A stretch of DNA of 64,000 bases from an uncultured bacterium (GTDB lineage Bacteria > Nitrospirota > Thermodesulfovibrionia > Thermodesulfovibrionales > Thermodesulfovibrionaceae), in contig CALDSV010000006.1 of the NCBI GenBank assembly GCA_937924475.1, forward strand, positions 17,511-81,510, in the 5' to 3' direction. Each line of letters opens with the position of its first letter. The first letter of the stretch is position 1. The translations under genes were made by a program, and so were the position numbers. The notes beneath the pieces were generated by a model. That model was given only the letters and a program-made list of their open reading frames with translations. It ran no database searches and had not been told where the DNA came from. Shown one piece after another: positions 57,902-64,000 of the stretch.

Positions 57902-59575
57902 ATGGAATATTCAGAATGGGTTGTTACAAAAACAAATCAGGATTATCTTCAGTATATATCAAACACCCTTGGTATAACTGTTCCTATTGCTCAGGTTTTA
58001 CTCTCACGGGGGCTTAGGGAAGTTGAAGAAATATACTCCTTCCTTAATCCTCATCTGGACAGCATTGATCCTTTTGAAATTTCAGGAGTCTATGAAGCAA
58101 CCCAGATAATAATTTCTGCAATAAAATCCAATAAAAAAATCTTAATTAATGGTGATTACGATGCCGATGGCTTAACCTCAACAGCTCTTCTTTACGATAT
58201 TTTAAGGAAAAAAGGTGCGCAAGTTTTTTATTACATACCTAATAGAATATTACATGGTTACGGTTTAAGCCAAAAAAGCCTTGAAGAGGCAAAGAGGGTT
58301 GGAGCAGAATTAATAATTACTGTGGATTGTGGTATAAGAGATTTTGATGCTGTAGATCATGCAAACAAAGAGGGGATAGGGGTCATAATTACAGATCATC
58401 ATGAACCCTTAAGAGTCAATGAAAAAGTAAAAATTCCTCAGGCTTTAGCTGTTATTAACCCAAAAATTGATGGCAAAGTTACCTACAGCTGTCTTTCAGG
58501 TGTAGGTGTTGCTTTTATGCTTGCTATGGCGTTGGACAGGGAAAAGGCTCTGGAATACTTAGATCTTGTTGCCATAGGAACCTATGCAGATATGGTTCCT
58601 CTTACTTTTGCAAATAGAGTTATTATGAAGCATGGATGGAATTTTATTGAATCTCCAAAGAGAAACTCCCTTAGAGTCCTCAAGAGTGTGGCTGGAATAA
58701 ATTCGAATTATTTAAAAGGTTTTCATTTAAGCTTTTGTCTCATACCAAGAATTAATGCTCCTGGCAGAGTTGACGATGCTACTGATGTGGTTAGATTTTT
58801 AATTTCTGAAGATGATTCAGAATTAGAAAAACTTAGTAAATGGCTAAATCAAATAAATTCTCTAAGACAAAAGATGGAAGAAAAGATAATGACTGAGGTG
58901 GAGGAAAAATTACAGAAGGATTTTAATGATGAACCTGTAATTGTTTTATGGGGAAAGTGGCATCCCGGAGTAATTGGTACTGTAGCCAGCAAACTAATTG
59001 ATAGGTTTCAAAGGCCTGTTTTTGTTTTCTCTACTAATGAAGAAATAGCAAAGGGTTCAGCAAGAGCACCTTACGGAATAGATCTACAAGAGTTATTAAT
59101 GGGATGTAAGGATATACTTCTAAGATTTGGTGGACATAAAGGAGCTGCTGGTATGTCTCTGAAAGGAGATGATTTAGACAATCTCAAAGAGCGTTTATGT
59201 AGCATTGCTAAAGATTTAATAAAATACAATAAAAATATCCTCTATTTAGATGTGGCAGTAGCTTTGAAGGAAGTGACAGAAAGAGTAGCAAAAGAGGTTG
59301 CCTTACTTGAGCCTTTTGGAGAAGGTAACAAAGAGCCCCTATTTGGAGCAAAGGAATTAACTGTGGTAAATTTAAAAAAAGTAGGAAACAATCATCTAAG
59401 AATGTTTTTGCGACAAAATGGAAATACTCTTGCAGCCATTGGATTTGATATGGCAGAAGCGCAAATCTTAGAGGGTTCACTGGTTGATGCAGCTTTTATC
59501 CCTACTATCAATGAATGGGAGGGGATAAAAAGTCTTCAGCTTCAACTTAAAGCAATAAGAAAGGCATGCCAATGA
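57902..59575 (+). CDS. recJ: Single-stranded-DNA-specific exonuclease RecJ
   Basis: 557 residues. DHH-phosphoesterase motifs I-IV are visible: LINGDYDADGLTSTALL, TVDCGIRDFDAVDHA, VIITDHHEP and ARINAPGRVDDA. The DHHA1 region has GGHKGAAGMSL. It degrades single-stranded DNA 5' to 3' in repair and recombination. It starts one base after secF and its end overlaps panB by 4 bases (counted from the panB ATG at 59572). Confidence 0.97.
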   Translation: MEYSEWVVTKTNQDYLQYISNTLGITVPIAQVLLSRGLREVEEIYSFLNPHLDSIDPFEISGVYEATQIIISAIKSNKKILINGDYDADGLTSTALLYDILRKKGAQVFYYIPNRILHGYGLSQKSLEEAKRVGAELIITVDCGIRDFDAVDHANKEGIGVIITDHHEPLRVNEKVKIPQALAVINPKIDGKVTYSCLSGVGVAFMLAMALDREKALEYLDLVAIGTYADMVPLTFANRVIMKHGWNFIESPKRNSLRVLKSVAGINSNYLKGFHLSFCLIPRINAPGRVDDATDVVRFLISEDDSELEKLSKWLNQINSLRQKMEEKIMTEVEEKLQKDFNDEPVIVLWGKWHPGVIGTVASKLIDRFQRPVFVFSTNEEIAKGSARAPYGIDLQELLMGCKDILLRFGGHKGAAGMSLKGDDLDNLKERLCSIAKDLIKYNKNILYLDVAVALKEVTERVAKEVALLEPFGEGNKEPLFGAKELTVVNLKKVGNNHLRMFLRQNGNTLAAIGFDMAEAQILEGSLVDAAFIPTINEWEGIKSLQLQLKAIRKACQ

Positions 59576-60366
59576 GATTTACGGTTATAGATTTACTTAC
59601 CAAGAAAAAACAAGGCTCAAAGATTACCATGCTTACTGCCTATGATTATCCCTTTGCAAGTATTGTTGATGAAGCTGGCATAGATATGATTTTGGTAGGA
59701 GACTCTCTATCAATGGTCTTTCAAGGAAATGAAAGTACCCTTCCAGTTACCATGGAGGAGATCATTTATCATACAAAAATTGTCTCTAAAGCTACAAAAA
59801 GAGCCATGGTAGTAGCAGATATGCCCTTTATGTCTTATCAAATAAGTAAAGAGGAAGCTGTAAGAAATGCAGGAAGACTTATAAAGGAAGCCTATGCTCA
59901 AGCAGTAAAACTTGAAGGAGGAAGAGAAATTTTAAATCAAGTTAAAGCTATTACAGAAGCTGAAATTCCGGTAATAGGCCACATTGGACTAACTCCTCAA
60001 GCAGTTTTAAGAATGGGAGGATATAAGCTCCAAGGAAAACATCCTGAACAGGCAAAGAGAATAAAAGAAGATGCTTTAATGCTTCAGGATGCTGGAGCTG
60101 TCGCTGTGGTGTTAGAGGTTATTCCTTCAGAACTTGCTAAGGAAATTACAGAAAGCCTTGAAATTCCCACCATAGGAATTGGTGCTGGACCTTTCTGTGA
60201 TGGTCAGGTTTTGGTACTACATGATTTACTTGGACTTTTTGAAAAATTTACACCTAAATTTGTAAAGAAATATGCAAATCTAAGAGAACATATATTAAAA
60301 GCATTAAATCAATTCAGAGACGAAGTAGAAAAAGGATTATTTCCAGATAAAGAACACTCTTTTTAA
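59572..60366 (+). CDS. panB: 3-methyl-2-oxobutanoate hydroxymethyltransferase
   Basis: About 264 residues. Conserved parts are [73 protein letters not shown] and [21 protein letters not shown], with the metal-binding Asp residues. It makes ketopantoate for pantothenate and CoA. I use the ATG at 59572, which overlaps the recJ stop as ATGA; an ATG two codons earlier (59566) is equally close to AAAGG. Confidence 0.97.
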   Translation: MRFTVIDLLTKKKQGSKITMLTAYDYPFASIVDEAGIDMILVGDSLSMVFQGNESTLPVTMEEIIYHTKIVSKATKRAMVVADMPFMSYQISKEEAVRNAGRLIKEAYAQAVKLEGGREILNQVKAITEAEIPVIGHIGLTPQAVLRMGGYKLQGKHPEQAKRIKEDALMLQDAGAVAVVLEVIPSELAKEITESLEIPTIGIGAGPFCDGQVLVLHDLLGLFEKFTPKFVKKYANLREHILKALNQFRDEVEKGLFPDKEHSF

Positions 60367-60379
60367 GGGAGGTAAAAAG

Positions 60380-61594
60380 GTGTTATCACCAGACAGACAA
60401 TTTGAGATCATTAAAAGAGGTGCAATTGAAATAATTCTGGAGGAAGATCTCAAAAAAAAGATTGAAAAATCATATAGAGATAAGAAACCTTTAAGAATTA
60501 AAGTGGGCTTTGATCCAACAGCTCCAGATATTCATTTAGGACATACTGTTTTGCTTGAAAAGATGAGGCAATTTCAGGAATTAGGACACGAAGTAATATT
60601 TTTAATTGGTGATTTTACTGGAATGATAGGAGATCCCTCTGGAAAAACTGAAACAAGAAAACCTCTCACAAAAGAGGAAGTCTTAAAAAATGCTGAAACT
60701 TATAAAGAACAGGTTTTCAAAATACTCCATCCAGAAAAAACGATTATAAGATTTAACAGTGAATGGTTTGGCTCCATGACAGCTTTGGAGATGTGTAGAC
60801 TTGCTGGTGCTGAGACAGTGGCAAGAATGCTTGAAAGAGAGGATTTTAAAAAGAGATTTTCTGAGGGAAGGCCAATAACAATTCTTGAATTCCTTTACCC
60901 TCTTCTGCAAGCTTATGATTCTGTCTATCTAAAGGCAGATATAGAGCTTGGAGGCACTGATCAAAGGTTTAATCTGCTCATGGGAAGACAGCTTATGAAA
61001 ATGTATGGTATGGAGGAACAGGTTATAATAATGATGCCTTTGTTGGAGGGACTTGACGGAGTTCAAAAGATGTCAAAAAGTCTTGGAAATTATGTAGGAA
61101 TAAATGAGGCTCCAGATGAAATGTTTGGGAAACTCATGTCAATAAATGATGAATTAATGATTAAATATTACGAACTTTTAAGTCATATTCCTCTTGAACA
61201 GTTAGAGGAACTTAAAAGAGGTATAAAGGAAGGTAAAGTAAATCCAAGAGATGCAAAGGAATCCTTAGCTTTTGAATTGGTACAAAGATATCATGGAAAA
61301 GAGGCTGCTCAACGAGCAAAAGAGAGATTTATAAGGCTATTCAGACAAAAGGACACTCCCGAGGATATCGAATCATTTGAGATTTCCTACGAAGAAGGAG
61401 GACTTTGGATCCCGAAAATATTCAAAGAAAAGGGAATAACAAAAAGCACTTCAGAAGCAATTAGACTAATCAACCAAAAAGCAGTAAAGATAAACAATTA
61501 TGTTATAACAGATAAGGATACAAAACTTAAACCCGGAGAATACACTATAAAAGTGGGAAAAAGAAGGTTTTTTAAACTCATAGTAGTCCAATGA
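60380..61594 (+). CDS. tyrS: Tyrosyl-tRNA synthetase
   Basis: 404 residues, starting with GTG at 60380 after GGGAGG. The class I motifs are [13 protein letters not shown] (HIGH) and [10 protein letters not shown] (KMSKS), with [13 protein letters not shown] for Tyr recognition. A C-terminal S4 domain ([17 protein letters not shown] ... [10 protein letters not shown]) is present. This length and motif form match the bacterial TyrZ-like branch rather than the E. coli TyrS branch. Confidence 0.96.
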   Translation: MLSPDRQFEIIKRGAIEIILEEDLKKKIEKSYRDKKPLRIKVGFDPTAPDIHLGHTVLLEKMRQFQELGHEVIFLIGDFTGMIGDPSGKTETRKPLTKEEVLKNAETYKEQVFKILHPEKTIIRFNSEWFGSMTALEMCRLAGAETVARMLEREDFKKRFSEGRPITILEFLYPLLQAYDSVYLKADIELGGTDQRFNLLMGRQLMKMYGMEEQVIIMMPLLEGLDGVQKMSKSLGNYVGINEAPDEMFGKLMSINDELMIKYYELLSHIPLEQLEELKRGIKEGKVNPRDAKESLAFELVQRYHGKEAAQRAKERFIRLFRQKDTPEDIESFEISYEEGGLWIPKIFKEKGITKSTSEAIRLINQKAVKINNYVITDKDTKLKPGEYTIKVGKRRFFKLIVVQ

Positions 61595-62283
61595 AAGGTT
61601 TTTTAAAAAAATTTCCCACCATTGCAATAGTTCTTAATGATAGGGATGTTATAAGCCTTCCTAAGGAAGAAATAAAAGATGCTGATATCATAGAGTTAAG
61701 AATAGATCTTTTTGAAAACATTGAAAAAATAGAAGATATTTTTCATGAGGCTAAAGAGAGATTTGATTTACCATTAATAGCAACAATTAGAATTCCTCAA
61801 GAGGGTGGAGGGAAAAATTTTGAAAATAGAGTAGATCTTTACAGAAAAATATTGGACTATGTGCAATTTATTGATGTAGAAATCTTTTCAGAGGATGCAA
61901 AAATTATAAGGGAAGTTGCAAAAGAAGCTAATAAAATTCTAATAACCTCCTATCATTGCTTCCAATATACGCCTAACATAGAAAAACTCAGAGAAATACT
62001 AATAGCTGGGAAAAAATTGGGTGGAGACATTATTAAAATAGCCACCATGATTCAAAATGTTTCTGATTTGGAGACTATTCTCCTCTTTACTTTACAGCAT
62101 AAGGAGGAAAATATAATTACCATAGGCATGGGTGACAAAGGAATTCCATCAAGAATTATTAATCCCCTTTTTGGTTCTTTGATCACATATGCTTCTTTAC
62201 ATAAGGCTTCAGCTCCGGGACAGATTCCTCTTAAAGAAATGGTAAAAATTTTTCAGACCCTAAAGGTTCTCTCTTCTGTCTAA
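61591..62283 (+). CDS. aroD: 3-dehydroquinate dehydratase, type I
   Basis: 230 residues of the class I aldolase-type enzyme: [35 protein letters not shown], and the Schiff-base Lys in DIIKIATM preceded by [13 protein letters not shown] containing the catalytic His. C-terminal [25 protein letters not shown] is typical. It produces 3-dehydroshikimate, the substrate of the AroE at 14925. The ATG overlaps the tyrS stop by 4 bases. Confidence 0.95.
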   Translation: MKGFLKKFPTIAIVLNDRDVISLPKEEIKDADIIELRIDLFENIEKIEDIFHEAKERFDLPLIATIRIPQEGGGKNFENRVDLYRKILDYVQFIDVEIFSEDAKIIREVAKEANKILITSYHCFQYTPNIEKLREILIAGKKLGGDIIKIATMIQNVSDLETILLFTLQHKEENIITIGMGDKGIPSRIINPLFGSLITYASLHKASAPGQIPLKEMVKIFQTLKVLSSV

Positions 62284-62320
62284 TTTATGTCTAATTTAAT
62301 TGGAAAATCAGGCTGAAAAA

Positions 62321-63625
62321 TTAATGATTAGGTGATATATTATTAAGGAATTTTCTGCTTTTAATAAGATAAGAATAGAAATGGGCTGCTTTAGTTGGTA
62401 TTCTTTTAAAAGTTTTAAAATCAACTCTGTAAAGTCCAAATCTTGCATCAAGTCCGTGAAGCCATTCATAATTGTCAATTAAAGACCAATAGAAATAGCC
62501 CCTTACATCTATTCCTTCTGCTATGGCATTTTCTATTACATCAATGTGTGATTTAATGTATTTAATTTTTCTGTTGTCATTCCTTGTGGCAATTCCATTT
62601 TCTGTAATGATTAGAGGAACATTAAGCCGAGAAGCGTATTTTAGAACCTTCTTTAATCCCTTTGGGTATATTTCCCATCCCATATCAGTAAGACCGTGTC
62701 CGTCTATGTCTCTATGTCTAAATTCAATGAATAGTTTCCGAAAAGGATTAAATCTCATATGAACTCTTGTATAGTAGTTTATGCCAAAAAAGTCAATTTT
62801 TCCCTTTATGGGAACTTCTATTTCTATTCCTTTTCTAAAGGGAATGGGTAGAGTAATTTTTCCCTCTAAAAATCCATCAATTATTGAGTGATTGTAGAAT
62901 CTTTTTGCAACTTTTGATAAAACTCTATCAAAAGGATTCCATCTACACCAAGGTGCAAAAACAGCCATGTTGTGGGCAATACTTACCATGGAATTCTTAT
63001 TAATTAAATGTAAAAGTTCATAGATATGGCTATGACAAATTAGAATGTTTTTTAAAGCTTTCATCCCCAAATTTAAATCTCTATATCCTGGAGGAATACA
63101 ACCTTCTAAGTAACCACCCAATATGAGAAGATAAGGCTCATTGAAAGTAATCCAATAGTCAACTCCCTTTATGTTTTCAATAAGTTTTTCTACGTATTCT
63201 GTGAATTTCTCTATGGATTTTCTCTTATGCCAGGGATATTTGGTTATAAACCATATGGGATGAGTAAAATGATGAATTGTAACCATTGGTGTTATGTTGT
63301 TTTCTCTTAATAGATCAATAATTTTTTGATAATGTTGAACTACTTCCTTATTCCAGTAATTTTCAGCAGGTTGAATTCTGCTCCATTCAATAGAGAATCT
63401 GTAGGCATTGACACCAAGATTTTTTATAAGTTTAATATCTTCCTTGTAGAGTTCATAATGATTGGTCACCTTTGGATTAAGCTCAAAGATACTGTCCCAT
63501 GTGGACCAATCAGCATAGGGAGAACCTTCCAACTGAAAAGCAGAAGTAGCTACTCCCCAAAGAAAGTCTCTATTTTGGTTTGTGTCTATATGGTAATGAG
63601 ATATAAACTGATGTTCCTTTTCCAT
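62321..63625 (-). CDS. Glycoside hydrolase family 1 (beta-glucosidase-like)
   Basis: About 434 residues from the ATG at 63625. GH1 marks are FLWGVATSAFQLEGS, NAYRFSIEWSRIQP, the acid/base TFNEP and nucleophile ITENG motifs, and YFYWSLIDNYEWLHGLDARFGLYRVDF. Both catalytic Glu residues are intact. There is no signal peptide, so it acts in the cytoplasm. The substrate cannot be read. Its 5' end overlaps the upstream histidine kinase gene by 56 bases, an unusually long overlap that implies coupled expression. Confidence 0.93.
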   Translation of the reverse strand: MEKEHQFISHYHIDTNQNRDFLWGVATSAFQLEGSPYADWSTWDSIFELNPKVTNHYELYKEDIKLIKNLGVNAYRFSIEWSRIQPAENYWNKEVVQHYQKIIDLLRENNITPMVTIHHFTHPIWFITKYPWHKRKSIEKFTEYVEKLIENIKGVDYWITFNEPYLLILGGYLEGCIPPGYRDLNLGMKALKNILICHSHIYELLHLINKNSMVSIAHNMAVFAPWCRWNPFDRVLSKVAKRFYNHSIIDGFLEGKITLPIPFRKGIEIEVPIKGKIDFFGINYYTRVHMRFNPFRKLFIEFRHRDIDGHGLTDMGWEIYPKGLKKVLKYASRLNVPLIITENGIATRNDNRKIKYIKSHIDVIENAIAEGIDVRGYFYWSLIDNYEWLHGLDARFGLYRVDFKTFKRIPTKAAHFYSYLIKSRKFLNNISPNH

Positions 63626-64000
63626 ATTCGCTCTCAATTTCAATGGCTCCTTTAAGAATATTTATAAGTTCTCTTGTTATGTATAGACCTAAGCCAGAGC
63701 TTTCATAAATTTTTTCATTAATTGATTCTAAGGAACAGTAAGGATGGAAAAGATTTCTCATTTTATCCATGGGAATTCCTCTTCCTGTATCTTGAATTTT
63801 TATTAGAATTTCTTCTTTTAATATTTTTAAACCTATGAATATATAGCCTTCTTCAGTAAATTTGGCTGAATTTGATGCTATATTCATAAGAATTTGTCTT
63901 ATTTTTAAGGGATCAGAAAGCATTACAAAGCTTTTAGAGGGGAAGTGAGTTTTTAATTGTATTGGTTTACTACCTATGAGAATTTTAGTTATTTCAATAA
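63570..64000 (-). CDS. Histidine kinase, C-terminal ATPase domain (cut by window edge)
   Basis: The 3' 143 codons of a gene that continues past the right edge. The frame shows KTHFPSKSFVMLSDPLKIRQILMNIASNSAKFTEEGYI (N box), IQDTGRGIPMDKMRNLFHPY (G1 and F boxes) and SSGLGLYITRELINILKGAIEIESEYGKGTSVYISLP (G2). It is a standard HisKA-HATPase_c kinase end. Sensor and dimerisation parts lie outside. It overlaps the GH1 gene by 56 bases, suggesting a joint transcription unit. Confidence 0.93.
   Translation of the reverse strand, partial: IEITKILIGSKPIQLKTHFPSKSFVMLSDPLKIRQILMNIASNSAKFTEEGYIFIGLKILKEEILIKIQDTGRGIPMDKMRNLFHPYCSLESINEKIYESSGLGLYITRELINILKGAIEIESEYGKGTSVYISLPYRHKPK

Noticed and set aside
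1-64000. CRISPR arrays, rRNA, tRNA, insertion sequences, prophage or integrase genes
   Set aside because: No regular spaced repeats, no rRNA or tRNA-like segments and no transposase or integrase motifs were recognised on reading both strands; short or diverged RNA genes could still be missed without a covariance search.

Overview
The window is a compact, low-G+C (roughly one third G+C), bacterial chromosomal segment, not a plasmid or phage. The gene set suggests an anaerobic, flagellated, Gram-negative thermophile of the Nitrospirota, most like Thermodesulfovibrio. The grounds are type IV pili with a PilQ secretin, a single large flagellin, an anaerobic oxidative-stress operon (PerR-like regulator, ferritin-like protein, FprA flavoprotein, rubrerythrin) and a minimal two-gene SufCB system. 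The taxon is an inference from gene content and was not tested by a search.

Layout. 1-976: argC (edge), rpsI, rplM. 1.3-15.8 kb, all on the minus strand: a type IV pilus locus. Reading with transcription it runs aroE, pilMNOPQ, an OmpR-type response regulator, a sensor kinase, two pilins, a DUF2723/GT117-type membrane glycosyltransferase, a small membrane protein, then the minor pilins fimT/pilV/pilW/pilX. 16.0-21.4 kb (plus): acyl-CoA synthetase, gpsA, lytic transglycosylase, nadA, a MidA-type methyltransferase. 21.4-25.3 kb (minus): hpt, queD, pmbA-like, acyl-CoA dehydrogenase, a CAP-domain protein. 25.5-29.7 kb (minus): flagellin, flaG, fliD, fliS and a FliT-position protein, with a sigma-28 promoter. 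29.7-32.6 kb: uppP, ftsK. 33.1-35.8 kb (plus): the PerR-like/rubrerythrin operon. 35.8-39.3 kb (plus): flavoprotein, radical SAM/SPASM protein, SufC, SufB. 39.3-43.9 kb: an SPL-like radical SAM protein, ubiE/menG, a MASE3-PAS sensor, lgt, an SspB-like protein. 43.8-54.7 kb: a phosphate island (phoU, pstSCAB, a second pstS, a receiver protein, alkaline phosphatase, metallophosphoesterase, GT21-like glycosyltransferase, PHP-domain protein). 55.0-62.3 kb (plus): yajC-secD-secF, recJ, panB, tyrS, aroD. 62.3-64.0 kb (minus): a family 1 glycosidase and the C-terminus of a histidine kinase.

The most informative finds are regulatory. Three nearly identical PHO-type boxes (four 7-bp repeats, 11-bp period) tie the phosphate genes together. 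For the three minus-strand genes each box sits exactly nine bases from a -10 element. One of these genes encodes a receiver-only protein, and an internally deleted 63-residue copy of it closes the phosphatase operon. A different 11-bp-period direct repeat is shared by the major-pilin and minor-pilin promoters, next to genes for an OmpR-type regulator and a kinase. Many promoters here place the transcription start at, or a few bases before, the start codon with no Shine-Dalgarno sequence, which points to frequent leaderless mRNAs. The PerR-like protein carries a rubrerythrin-type rubredoxin domain at its C-terminus, which is unusual. No rRNA, tRNA, CRISPR array or insertion sequence was recognised. 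A short dispersed palindromic repeat occurs at four intergenic sites.
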